Below, piece after piece: positions 63,101 through 64,000 of a DNA stretch of 64,000 nucleotides. Each line of letters begins with the position of its first letter. Position 1 is the first letter of the stretch. The position numbers and the translations under genes are program-made. Origin of the DNA: Gymnorhina tibicen (lineage: Eukaryota; Chordata; Aves; Passeriformes; Artamidae); the NCBI GenBank assembly GCA_013399875.1, contig VXAZ01004636.1, positions 1,821,945 to 1,885,944 of the forward strand, written 5' to 3'. Under the pieces are notes generated by a model. It did not search any database. It had not been told where the DNA came from and saw only the letters and a list, made by a program, of their open reading frames with translations.

Positions 63101-64000
63101 TCCAGCTACACCTCCAACACAGAGCTCTTTTCTTAACAGCAGGGATACAATCAGAACTTCTACTAATTCCCTTGAAAGCTGTGACTGTTAAACATTGTCC
63201 TCATCTTCCACCCCTGCCGCTTGCTTGTTTTTACCCCTCTATTCTTGGTGATTGTGACATTCAAAGACAAGAAAACAGAAGGGAACTAAAGCCCAGCTTG
63301 GAACAATTCTCCATGCAAAACCTGTTGGTTCAACTGAACCTGCTCGAGAAGAGTGGTTTTAGACCAGGCATAGCAGCTGTACATCAAAGATGATGAAACA
63401 GACAAGTGAACTTGAAGCAAACAGTAATACTGCGTTTCTTGTTTTGGTTAAATTTAACTTTTTAGATGTATTAAGGTAAAAGGACACTAAGCCATTCTGG
63501 CAAACTTATCATCAAGTATCCTTATTAGAATCAGACCCTTGGTATTATTAGACTATTATTAGTTATTGCTGACTGTTCAAAGAATCATTCTGCCATCACA
63601 CTAGATGAGGTTTATCTAGAATTCCAGTTTATTTAGAATGTCTACTGTTTACATTCCAGTGGCATTAGCAACCATATAGTCTTAGGAATGAATAAAAGCA
63701 GCTTGCCTTGAAATGAAAAATCTTTAAAAAAACCCCAACTTTATAAAATTAACTGCATTAAAAACTTGTAAGTCTCTGCACTAATCACCTGTATGCACAC
63801 ACCTGAGTACATGAGTATATGTACATAGAGGGGACAATTAGAGAACAAGGCAAATAGTTGTATAAAATCATTACTAGACACAGGAACTTTTCCAAAAGCA
63901 TCTCAAATTTTCAAATTACCTAATCTTCCAAAGTCTCCTTCTCCCCATGTGTACAGCTCTCCATCTTCTGTAACAGCAGCACTGTGCCTGTAGCCCGCTG
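1..64000 (-). CDS. HERC1: HERC1, giant HECT/RCC1-like E3 ubiquitin ligase (73 exons, partial at both ends)
   Basis: A single spliced gene on the minus strand. The exons encode, in order, the end of RLD1, a long helical region, SPRY, a charged linker, UBA, a Cys/His-rich module, WD40 repeats, RLD2 and a HECT domain. This order is unique to HERC1. About 4,330 codons are present against about 4,860 for the human protein. Around 500 N-terminal residues and the last roughly 15-20 C-terminal residues lie outside. All exon phases agree and no stop interrupts the frame, so the gene looks intact. Known family role: a cytosolic and membrane-associated E3 ligase that takes ubiquitin from an E2 onto a HECT cysteine; RLD1 interacts with ARF/Rab GTPases and RLD2 with clathrin. 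The promoter is not in the window. HERC2 is excluded because it lacks WD40 repeats and has three RLDs. Confidence 0.97.
943..962. repeat. (AAT)n microsatellite beside the e72 donor
   Basis: Six to seven AAT units, starting 14 bases into the intron after the e72 donor. On the gene strand it is a (TTA)n run. Confidence 0.9.
977..1282 (-). CDS. HERC1: e72: HECT, E2-binding side to hinge and C-lobe start
   Basis: Acceptor CAATAG, reads [17 protein letters not shown] through RFQIMKVDR, donor AGG|GTAAGA. 102 codons, phase 0 to 0. Confidence 0.94.
2233..2385 (-). CDS. HERC1: e71: HECT
   Basis: Acceptor TAACAG, reads [17 protein letters not shown] through YRLHEMDRQ, donor CAG|GTAAGA. 51 codons, phase 0 to 0. 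Confidence 0.93.
2620..2872 (-). CDS. HERC1: e70: HECT N-lobe
   Basis: Acceptor TTTCAG, reads [17 protein letters not shown] through TEENFHE, donor GAG|GTACGA. Phase 2 to 0. Confidence 0.93.
3288..3364 (-). CDS. HERC1: e69: HECT N-lobe
   Basis: Acceptor TTTAAG, reads [17 protein letters not shown] through GYNRD, donor TAG|GTATGT. Phase 0 to 2. Confidence 0.92.
3651..3816 (-). CDS. HERC1: e68: HECT N-lobe
   Basis: Acceptor CCACAG, reads [17 protein letters not shown] through DTITEMCQ, donor CAG|GTATGT. Phase 2 to 0. Confidence 0.93.
3997..4166 (-). CDS. HERC1: e67: linker to HECT
   Basis: Acceptor TTGCAG, reads [17 protein letters not shown] through VKRIST, donor CAG|GTCAGT. Phase 0 to 2. 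Confidence 0.92.
4532..4701 (-). CDS. HERC1: e66: linker to HECT
   Basis: Acceptor TGACAG, reads [17 protein letters not shown] through LLNLSPNNQ, donor CAG|GTAAAA. Phase 1 to 0. Confidence 0.93.
4993..5131 (-). CDS. HERC1: e65: last RLD2 blade
   Basis: Acceptor TGTCAG, reads [17 protein letters not shown] through PPVPPRAP, donor CAG|GTGAGC. Phase 0 to 1. Confidence 0.93.
5843..6012 (-). CDS. HERC1: e64: RLD2 blade, GC-rich exon
   Basis: Acceptor TTGCAG, reads [17 protein letters not shown] through SNSEGQ, donor CAG|GTATGT. Phase 1 to 0. Confidence 0.93.
6707..6809 (-). CDS. HERC1: e63: RLD2 blade
   Basis: Acceptor CCATAG, reads [17 protein letters not shown] through GHVYTFGQ, donor AAG|GTAAGA. 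Phase 0 to 1. Confidence 0.92.
7387..7509 (-). CDS. HERC1: e62: RLD2 blade
   Basis: Acceptor CCCCAG, reads [17 protein letters not shown] through STAKSSPQ, donor CAG|GTTAGA. 41 codons, phase 0 to 0. Confidence 0.92.
8005..8160 (-). CDS. HERC1: e61: RLD2 blade, exon with GC donor
   Basis: Acceptor TTCCAG, reads [17 protein letters not shown] through LEGYQIGQ, 52 codons, phase 0 to 0. The donor is CAG|GCATGG. A GT lies 17 bases inside the exon (AAG|GTTACC), but using it would break the frame with e62. Confidence 0.87.
8774..8955 (-). CDS. HERC1: e60: RLD2 blade, weak donor
   Basis: Acceptor TGACAG, reads [17 protein letters not shown] through QGEEVVQ. The donor CAG|GTTGCA matches the consensus only at the first bases. 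Phase 1 to 0. The join [10 protein letters not shown] to e61 fixes the boundary. Confidence 0.89.
9420..9558 (-). CDS. HERC1: e59: RLD2 blade
   Basis: Acceptor ACCTAG, reads [17 protein letters not shown] through VISALQ, donor AAG|GTAAGA. Phase 0 to 1. Confidence 0.93.
9979..10104 (-). CDS. HERC1: e58: RLD2 blade 1
   Basis: Acceptor CCCTAG, reads [17 protein letters not shown] through SFSQAQQ, donor CAG|GTGATC. 42 codons, phase 0 to 0. Confidence 0.92.
10226..10291 (-). CDS. HERC1: e57: 66-base exon before RLD2
   Basis: Acceptor GTGTAG, reads [16 protein letters not shown] then ATSRPE, donor GAG|GTCAGT. 22 codons, phase 0 to 0, so it could be skipped in frame. Confidence 0.91.
10980..11273 (-). 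CDS. HERC1: e56: linker, GC-rich exon
   Basis: Acceptor CTCCAG, reads [17 protein letters not shown] through [12 protein letters not shown], donor ATG|GTAAAA. 98 codons, phase 0 to 0. Confidence 0.92.
11573..11746 (-). CDS. HERC1: e55: linker between WD40 and RLD2
   Basis: Acceptor ACACAG, reads [17 protein letters not shown] through EQYAYEK, donor AAG|GTAGGA. 58 codons, phase 0 to 0. Confidence 0.92.
11883..11984 (-). CDS. HERC1: e54: end of WD40 region
   Basis: Acceptor CCTTAG, reads [17 protein letters not shown] through ACSNRSK, donor AAG|GTGAGA. 34 codons, phase 0 to 0. Confidence 0.92.
12504..12650 (-). CDS. HERC1: e53: WD40 blade
   Basis: Acceptor TTGCAG, reads [17 protein letters not shown] through [10 protein letters not shown], donor CGG|GTAAGA. 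49 codons, phase 0 to 0. The clearest WD40 repeat of the set (GH...D-ALVSGG...IWSL). Confidence 0.93.
13194..13308 (-). CDS. HERC1: e52: WD40 blade
   Basis: Acceptor CTTTAG, reads [17 protein letters not shown] through WWEQEASAK, donor AAG|GTAAAA. Phase 2 to 0. Confidence 0.9.
13786..13985 (-). CDS. HERC1: e51: WD40 blade
   Basis: Acceptor CAATAG, reads [17 protein letters not shown] through KAQLLLA, donor TAC|GTAAGT. Phase 0 to 2. Confidence 0.92.
14897..15027 (-). CDS. HERC1: e50: WD40 blade
   Basis: Acceptor ACGCAG, reads [17 protein letters not shown] through VILIDAHK, donor AAG|GTAGAG. Phase 1 to 0. Confidence 0.92.
15825..16025 (-). CDS. HERC1: e49: WD40 blade
   Basis: Acceptor TCCTAG, reads [17 protein letters not shown] through LEHCYRKD, donor ATG|GTGAGA. 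Phase 1 to 1. Confidence 0.92.
16576..16703 (-). CDS. HERC1: e48: WD40 blade
   Basis: Acceptor TTACAG, reads [17 protein letters not shown] through KMVNIWQVN, donor ATG|GTACGT. Phase 2 to 1. Confidence 0.92.
16704..17902 (-). other. HERC1: Intron e47-e48 (1.2 kb)
   Basis: Nothing identified on either strand. Confidence 0.7.
17903..18030 (-). CDS. HERC1: e47: WD40 blade
   Basis: Acceptor TTGTAG, reads [17 protein letters not shown] through QQTCVLNK, donor GCT|GTAAGT. Phase 0 to 2. Confidence 0.92.
18574..18779 (-). CDS. HERC1: e46: CpG-dense exon before the WD40 region
   Basis: Acceptor CTGTAG, reads [17 protein letters not shown] through KLEAHQNR, donor AGG|GTAAGC. Phase 1 to 0. About 30 CpG dinucleotides lie in about 240 bases around this exon, while the flanking introns have almost none. 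Confidence 0.93.
19575..19788 (-). CDS. HERC1: e45: helical region
   Basis: Acceptor TTTTAG, reads [17 protein letters not shown] through DKAEIEKK, donor AAG|GTATGA. Phase 0 to 1. Confidence 0.92.
20179..20449 (-). CDS. HERC1: e44: helical region
   Basis: Acceptor CCACAG, reads [17 protein letters not shown] through LLVQLCTQ, donor CAG|GTAGGA. Phase 2 to 0. Confidence 0.92.
20642..20816 (-). CDS. HERC1: e43: helical region
   Basis: Acceptor TCCAAG, reads [18 protein letters not shown] through MRALSLLSV, donor CAG|GTTTGT. Phase 1 to 2. Confidence 0.91.
21441..21641 (-). CDS. HERC1: e42: acidic segment
   Basis: Acceptor TTCTAG, reads [17 protein letters not shown] through SMEETLMQI, donor TAG|GTACAT. 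Phase 1 to 1. Confidence 0.92.
21642..22904 (-). other. HERC1: Intron e41-e42 (1.3 kb)
   Basis: Single-copy AT-rich sequence with short poly-T and poly-A runs. Nothing identified. Confidence 0.7.
22905..22957 (-). CDS. HERC1: e41: 53-base exon
   Basis: Acceptor ATACAG, reads [17 protein letters not shown], donor AAG|GTACGT. Phase 2 to 1. Confidence 0.91.
23458..23726 (-). other. HERC1: Cys/His-rich, probable zinc-binding module in e40
   Basis: One exon carries CELC, then after nine residues H-x4-H, then CG, GECGSG and a CGIC pair. The first part has the spacing C-x2-C-x9-H-x4-H, which resembles a C2H2 finger. The later Cys pairs could bind a second ion. The segment is recognisably that of vertebrate HERC1. 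Metal binding is inferred from residue spacing only. Confidence 0.6.
23458..23726 (-). CDS. HERC1: e40: Cys/His-rich module
   Basis: Acceptor GTGCAG, reads [17 protein letters not shown] through SKTSASER. The donor GAAAG|GTACAG rather than a later site is set by the join to e41 (ER-YKGQAP). Phase 0 to 2. Confidence 0.91.
23727..24905 (-). other. HERC1: Intron e39-e40 (1.2 kb)
   Basis: Nothing identified. It begins with a short TG repeat at the e39 donor. Confidence 0.7.
24906..25126 (-). CDS. HERC1: e39: acidic segment
   Basis: Acceptor TTGAG, reads [16 protein letters not shown], then an Asp/Glu cluster ([14 protein letters not shown]), ending EVLDWPTW. Donor TGG|GTGTGT within a short TG repeat. 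Phase 1 to 0. Confidence 0.9.
25363..25487 (-). CDS. HERC1: e38: basic linker
   Basis: Acceptor CTGTAG, reads [17 protein letters not shown] through [11 protein letters not shown], donor CTG|GTAAGG. Phase 2 to 1. Confidence 0.92.
26198..26429 (-). CDS. HERC1: e37: second half of UBA and acidic linker
   Basis: Acceptor TTTCAG, reads [17 protein letters not shown] through EMEEGFSE, donor GAG|GTAAAG. Phase 1 to 2. Confidence 0.92.
26608..26724 (-). CDS. HERC1: e36: linker and first half of UBA
   Basis: Acceptor TTTAAG, reads [18 protein letters not shown] through AKAMEAT, donor CAG|GTAATC. Phase 1 to 1. Contains the UBA MGF motif. Confidence 0.92.
26725..27889 (-). other. HERC1: Intron e35-e36 (1.2 kb)
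   Basis: Nothing identified on either strand. Confidence 0.7.
27890..28050 (-). CDS. HERC1: e35: Ser/Pro-rich linker
   Basis: Acceptor TTCAAG, reads [18 protein letters not shown] through SARPANRT, donor CAG|GTAAAC. Phase 2 to 1. Several SP/TP sites. Confidence 0.92.
28645..28694. repeat. Local duplication, period 29
   Basis: AGAGATTTTTAATTTAAACTC at 28645 recurs with one change at 28674, in the e34-e35 intron. Confidence 0.8.
28979..29177 (-). CDS. HERC1: e34: Ser/Thr-rich linker
   Basis: Acceptor TTGCAG, reads [17 protein letters not shown], a long Ser/Thr run ([16 protein letters not shown]), ending [10 protein letters not shown]. Donor GAG|GTAAAA. Phase 1 to 2. Probably disordered. Confidence 0.92.
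29520..29570. repeat. AT-rich local duplication, period about 26
   Basis: AACTATAAAGCTATTTTTA is followed by AACTATAAGCTATTTTTA in the e33-e34 intron. Confidence 0.7.
29934..30709 (-). CDS. HERC1: e33: largest exon (776 bases)
   Basis: Acceptor TTAAAG, reads [17 protein letters not shown], then a His/Lys/Ser-rich low-conservation stretch (RHEKKHRHE onward), then helical [14 protein letters not shown] through [10 protein letters not shown]. Donor AAG|GTACAT. Phase 2 to 1. The low-coordinate (C-terminal) third is GC-rich. Confidence 0.93.
30710..32223 (-). other. HERC1: Intron e32-e33 (1.5 kb)
   Basis: AT-rich with short pyrimidine runs. No element recognised. Confidence 0.75.
32224..32744 (-). 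CDS. HERC1: e32: charged linker plus small beta-rich module
   Basis: Acceptor ACTTAG, reads [18 protein letters not shown], then a Lys/Glu-rich stretch (KKMMERL to SKHSRHG), then [17 protein letters not shown]...[20 protein letters not shown]. The last part resembles SH3/Tudor-like folds such as the MIB/HERC2 domain, which is tentative. Donor CAG|GTATGC. Phase 0 to 2. Confidence 0.92.
33222..33305 (-). CDS. HERC1: e31: end of SPRY
   Basis: Acceptor CCCTAG, reads [17 protein letters not shown] through SSNPGEK, donor AAG|GTAACT. 28 codons, phase 0 to 0. Confidence 0.93.
33463..33702 (-). CDS. HERC1: e30: SPRY core
   Basis: Acceptor TGCTAG, reads [17 protein letters not shown] through ISFGKNGE, donor GAG|GTATTT. 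80 codons, phase 0 to 0. A TG repeat lies upstream of the acceptor here too. Confidence 0.93.
33921..33970. repeat. Local duplication, period 30
   Basis: CTTTGTGAAA followed by a T-rich block at 33921 recurs at 33951, in the e29-e30 intron. Confidence 0.75.
34168..34245 (-). mobile_element. CR1 LINE 3' fragment (avian type)
   Basis: The plus strand reads as the reverse complement of the CR1 3' region: an AATCACAGAA start, then a degenerate AGATCCTTAAGATCAT block, GAGTCCATCCATAAA and AACACTGCC. It is diverged and truncated, lies inside the e29-e30 intron and has no coding capacity. The call rests on memory of avian CR1 consensus blocks. Confidence 0.6.
34346..34522 (-). CDS. HERC1: e29: start of SPRY
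   Basis: Acceptor TGATAG, reads [17 protein letters not shown] through TSGCYQWK, donor AAG|GTAGGT. 59 codons, phase 0 to 0. Confidence 0.93.
34604..34714 (-). CDS. HERC1: e28: coiled-coil-like segment
   Basis: Acceptor CCCCAG, reads [17 protein letters not shown] through [13 protein letters not shown], donor CAG|GTAACA. 37 codons, phase 0 to 0. The charged end suggests a helix. The next intron (81 bases) is the shortest seen. Confidence 0.92.
34944..35050 (-). CDS. HERC1: e27: helical region, weak donor
   Basis: Acceptor CTTCAG, reads [17 protein letters not shown] through GVEDDQMAQ. The donor is CAG|GTCTTT, which fits the consensus poorly after GT. Phase 1 to 0. Confidence 0.87.
35282..35437 (-). 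CDS. HERC1: e26: helical region
   Basis: Acceptor TCCTAG, reads [18 protein letters not shown] through IASQKCCS, donor CAG|GTATGA. Phase 1 to 1. Confidence 0.92.
35556..35690. mobile_element. Possible avian LTR-type interspersed repeat fragment
   Basis: A GGCTGGCTGGCAGG block, then a C/T-rich stretch, a GACAGAGAGAGAAAATAA block and GTGGGTCAAGGTAAGG follow one another in the order seen in a common passerine and galliform repeat. It lies within the e25-e26 intron. It is non-coding and diverged. The family name is not certain. Confidence 0.4.
36372..36565 (-). CDS. HERC1: e25: helical then acidic segment, (TG)n acceptor
   Basis: Reads [17 protein letters not shown] through [10 protein letters not shown], donor GAG|GTAATT. 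Phase 2 to 1. The acceptor tract is a (TG)7 repeat followed by TCCAG instead of a normal pyrimidine run. Confidence 0.9.
36571..36584. repeat. (CA)7 microsatellite in the e25 acceptor tract
   Basis: Seven CA units directly upstream of the TCCAG acceptor of e25. On the gene strand this is (TG)7 and replaces the usual pyrimidine tract. Confidence 0.9.
37473..37710 (-). CDS. HERC1: e24: helical region
   Basis: Acceptor TCTTAG, reads [17 protein letters not shown] through LLQILAITT, donor AGG|GTGAGT. Phase 1 to 2. Confidence 0.92.
38248..38368 (-). CDS. HERC1: e23: helical region
   Basis: Acceptor GTCCAG, reads [17 protein letters not shown] through QANKHHI, donor TAG|GTAAGA. Phase 0 to 1. The 89-base intron before it is among the shortest. 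Confidence 0.92.
38458..38673 (-). CDS. HERC1: e22: helical region
   Basis: Acceptor TTTTAG, reads [18 protein letters not shown] through RLHHYQ, donor CAG|GTGTGT. 72 codons, phase 0 to 0. Confidence 0.92.
38898..38938. repeat. Local duplication, period 20
   Basis: AATAGATAGAATT plus an A-rich tail occurs at 38898 and again at 38918, in the e21-e22 intron. Confidence 0.8.
38996..39267 (-). CDS. HERC1: e21: helical region
   Basis: Acceptor CTTTAG, reads [17 protein letters not shown] through MEQQQLRAE, donor GAG|GTAAAT. Phase 1 to 0. Confidence 0.92.
39268..45148 (-). other. HERC1: Largest intron (5.9 kb), e20-e21
   Basis: AT-rich throughout except a GC-rich patch near 41460-41590 with few CpG. 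No long reading frame, recognisable transposon, RNA gene or exon-like segment with matching splice sites was seen on either strand. Plus-strand frames of 60-90 codons are no longer than chance would give. Confidence 0.8.
45149..45200 (-). CDS. HERC1: e20: shortest exon (52 bases)
   Basis: Acceptor ATCTAG, reads [17 protein letters not shown], donor GGG|GTAAGT. Phase 0 to 1. It precedes the largest intron. Confidence 0.9.
45473..45593 (-). CDS. HERC1: e19: Ser-rich segment
   Basis: Acceptor AAACAG, reads [16 protein letters not shown] through [10 protein letters not shown], donor TTG|GTAAGT. Phase 2 to 0. Confidence 0.91.
45594..46898 (-). other. HERC1: Intron e18-e19 (1.3 kb)
   Basis: AT-rich single-copy sequence. 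Nothing identified. Confidence 0.7.
46899..47205 (-). CDS. HERC1: e18: disordered and helical segment
   Basis: Acceptor TTACAG, reads [16 protein letters not shown] through EGIGLMTR, donor AAG|GTGGGC. Phase 1 to 2. Contains a [10 protein letters not shown] linker and [14 protein letters not shown]. Confidence 0.92.
47206..49174 (-). other. HERC1: Intron e17-e18 (2.0 kb)
   Basis: AT-rich. I see nothing identifiable beyond single-copy intron sequence. Confidence 0.75.
49175..49346 (-). CDS. HERC1: e17: acidic low-complexity exon
   Basis: Reads [16 protein letters not shown], then a run dominated by Glu/Asp/Arg, ending EHEVMTAG. Donor GGTA|GTAAGT. Phase 0 to 1. The acceptor AATCAAG has a weak pyrimidine tract, but it is the only site that keeps the frame and the family's residue count. 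The region is probably disordered. Confidence 0.85.
49347..50669 (-). other. HERC1: Intron e16-e17 (1.3 kb)
   Basis: Contains a purine-rich stretch near 50240-50330. No recognisable transposon or exon. Confidence 0.7.
50670..50790 (-). CDS. HERC1: e16: helical region
   Basis: Acceptor CTGTAG, reads [16 protein letters not shown] through SSSRDRW, donor TGG|GTAAGG. Phase 2 to 0. The intron before it is only 94 bases. Confidence 0.92.
50885..50999 (-). CDS. HERC1: e15: helical region, exon with GC donor
   Basis: Acceptor TTTCAG, reads [16 protein letters not shown] through [14 protein letters not shown] (here [10 protein letters not shown]), phase 1 to 2. The donor is CAG|GCAAGT, not GT. The join S-R-YQPG with e16 and the otherwise consensus donor support a real GC-AG intron. 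Confidence 0.88.
51000..52238 (-). other. HERC1: Intron e14-e15 (1.2 kb)
   Basis: Nothing identified. It ends at the acceptor of e15; the GC donor belongs to the next intron. Confidence 0.7.
52239..52412 (-). CDS. HERC1: e14: helical region
   Basis: Acceptor TGTTAG, reads [17 protein letters not shown] through MQDYAVSK, donor AAG|GTAAGG. Phase 1 to 1. Confidence 0.92.
53297..53518 (-). CDS. HERC1: e13: helical region, GC-rich exon
   Basis: Acceptor TTACAG, reads [18 protein letters not shown] through GVEMDIPHL, donor TGG|GTGAGC. Phase 1 to 1. Confidence 0.92.
54023..54214 (-). CDS. HERC1: e12: Leu-rich helical region
   Basis: Acceptor CTGCAG, reads [16 protein letters not shown] through ELQWPLHG, donor ATG|GTAAGT. 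Very Leu-rich ([19 protein letters not shown]). Phase 1 to 1. Confidence 0.93.
54726..54858 (-). CDS. HERC1: e11: helical region
   Basis: Acceptor TTCTAG, reads [18 protein letters not shown] through GSVGEKLR, donor GAG|GTAAAT. Phase 0 to 1. Confidence 0.92.
55036..55188 (-). CDS. HERC1: e10: helical region
   Basis: Acceptor TAATAG, reads [17 protein letters not shown] through HINSVTE, donor GAG|GTGTGT. 51 codons, phase 0 to 0. Confidence 0.92.
55189..56362 (-). other. HERC1: Intron e9-e10 (1.2 kb)
   Basis: Nothing identified. A short minus-strand frame at 55583-55774 has no family resemblance. Confidence 0.7.
56363..56584 (-). CDS. HERC1: e9: helical region
   Basis: Acceptor CTTCAG, reads [16 protein letters not shown] through [11 protein letters not shown], donor ACA|GTATGT. 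74 codons, phase 0 to 0. It joins e8 directly (SKGQ-RMQLD). Confidence 0.93.
56902..56962. repeat. Two poly-G runs around an unresolved base
   Basis: A 12-base G run (56902-56913), then AAATCCATGTAGG, an N at 56928, a short unique piece, and a 26-base G run (56937-56962). AAATCCATGTAGG appears again at 57045-57057. It looks like a gap closed badly in the e8-e9 intron. Confidence 0.8.
57406..57531 (-). CDS. HERC1: e8: helical region
   Basis: Acceptor TTTTAG, reads [17 protein letters not shown] through WESLSKGQ, donor CAG|GTAAGG. 42 codons, phase 0 to 0. Confidence 0.93.
58073..58238 (-). CDS. HERC1: e7: helical region
   Basis: Acceptor TTACAG, reads [18 protein letters not shown] through [11 protein letters not shown], donor GAA|GTAAGT. 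Phase 2 to 0. Confidence 0.93.
59015..59149 (-). CDS. HERC1: e6: link after RLD1
   Basis: Acceptor TTCCAG, reads [15 protein letters not shown] through [10 protein letters not shown], donor AAG|GTACAT. Phase 2 to 2. Confidence 0.93.
59150..60235 (-). other. HERC1: Intron e5-e6 (1.1 kb)
   Basis: Nothing identified on either strand. Confidence 0.7.
60236..60407 (-). CDS. HERC1: e5: last RLD1 blade
   Basis: Acceptor TTATAG, reads [18 protein letters not shown] through [11 protein letters not shown], donor CAG|GTAACA. Phase 1 to 2. Confidence 0.93.
60502..60646 (-). CDS. HERC1: e4: RCC1 blade
   Basis: Acceptor CTCCAG, reads [18 protein letters not shown] through [10 protein letters not shown], donor ACG|GTAAAG. 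Phase 0 to 1. GC-rich compared with the flanking introns. Only 94 bases of intron separate it from e5. Confidence 0.93.
61475..61602 (-). CDS. HERC1: e3: RCC1 blade
   Basis: Acceptor TTGCAG, reads [16 protein letters not shown] through SLALTSTGQ, donor CAG|GTAGGC. Phase 1 to 0. Confidence 0.93.
61929..62000. repeat. 36-base tandem duplication
   Basis: Two adjacent copies beginning ATTGTTCATCCATTC at 61929 and 61965, differing at a few bases, in the e2-e3 intron. Confidence 0.85.
62201..62344 (-). CDS. HERC1: e2: RCC1 blade
   Basis: Acceptor CCTTAG. Reads [16 protein letters not shown] through WSFGGGDNG, phase 1 to 1. Two donors are possible, ATG|GTAGGT and TAG|GTAAAA. The first is chosen because the next exon then restores DNGKLGHG. 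Confidence 0.92.
62345..63919 (-). other. HERC1: Intron e1-e2 (1.6 kb)
   Basis: No gene, repeat family or RNA recognised. The plus-strand frame at 62676-62924 has no domain character. Confidence 0.75.
63920..64000 (-). CDS. HERC1: e1 (5' end cut by window): RCC1 blade
   Basis: Reads [18 protein letters not shown] then GDFGRL. The upstream part of the exon runs off the window. Donor AG|GTAATT, ends one base into a codon. Confidence 0.9.
   Translation of the reverse strand, partial: QRATGTVLLLQKMESCTHGEKETLED

Larger units (their letters stand above)
59015..64000 (-). other. HERC1: RLD1 (first RCC1-like domain), C-terminal blades, e1-e6
   Basis: Five exons carry successive RCC1 repeats, each with the GxxHSxAL...G.V(Y/W)xWG core: e1 [16 protein letters not shown], e2 [15 protein letters not shown], e3 GSQSSLAL, e4 VYAWGCG and GDSHCLAL, e5 [13 protein letters not shown] and GTSHSLAW. 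The N-terminal blades are outside the window. In known HERC1, RLD1 binds and stimulates nucleotide exchange on ARF and Rab GTPases. That function is taken from the family, not seen here. Confidence 0.93.

Noticed and set aside
1..64000. CRISPR arrays, operons, tRNA or rRNA genes, prophage or other bacterial features
   Set aside because: The window is vertebrate intron-exon sequence. No regularly spaced repeats or cloverleaf candidates were noticed.
1..64000. U12-type introns
   Set aside because: No donor with the ATATCCTT or GTATCCTT pattern was found among the 72 introns.

Overview
The window is almost entirely one vertebrate gene read on the minus strand: the giant HECT and RCC1-like ubiquitin ligase HERC1. 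I resolved 73 coding exons, numbered e1 to e73 here from N to C terminus (high to low coordinates). They total about 12,990 coding bases, or about 4,330 codons. The splice phases agree at all 72 joins and no exon has an in-frame stop. The gene is cut at both ends. Roughly the first 500 residues lie beyond base 64000, and the last few residues plus stop codon and 3' UTR lie before base 1. The exon numbers are local and are not those of any reference annotation.

The host is probably a bird. The evidence is the compact introns (73 exons of a gene that spans over 200 kb in human fit in 64 kb), a CR1 LINE 3' fragment near 34.2 kb, and a probable avian LTR-type repeat near 35.6 kb. The introns are AT-rich and the exons vary widely in GC. 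No second gene, RNA gene or CRISPR array was found. The plus-strand reading frames look like chance or exon shadows.

Layout from N to C terminus: 64.0-59.0 kb holds the C-terminal blades of the first RCC1-like domain (RLD1). The interval 59.0-34.6 kb codes for a long, mostly helical region with an acidic segment, and contains the largest intron (5.9 kb). A SPRY domain sits at 34.5-33.2 kb. A charged linker followed by a small beta-rich module lies at 32.7-32.2 kb, and a Ser/Thr/Pro-rich linker spans 30.7-27.9 kb. A UBA domain lies at 26.7-26.2 kb and a Cys/His-rich zinc-binding-like module at 23.7-23.5 kb. WD40 repeats occupy 18.0-11.9 kb. RLD2, with seven blades, occupies 10.1-5.0 kb. The HECT catalytic domain lies at 3.8-0 kb, with the active-site cysteine codon at 101-103.

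From what is known of the family, the two RLDs bind membrane-traffic partners (ARF/Rab GTPases for RLD1, clathrin heavy chain for RLD2). The SPRY, UBA and WD40 parts add protein or ubiquitin binding, and HECT transfers ubiquitin through a thioester. The points most worth a second look are two GC-AG introns, a CpG-dense internal exon, a (TG)n tract in place of a normal polypyrimidine tract before e25, and an apparent assembly fault (an N inside poly-G) in the intron between e8 and e9. I see no undescribed biological system here.
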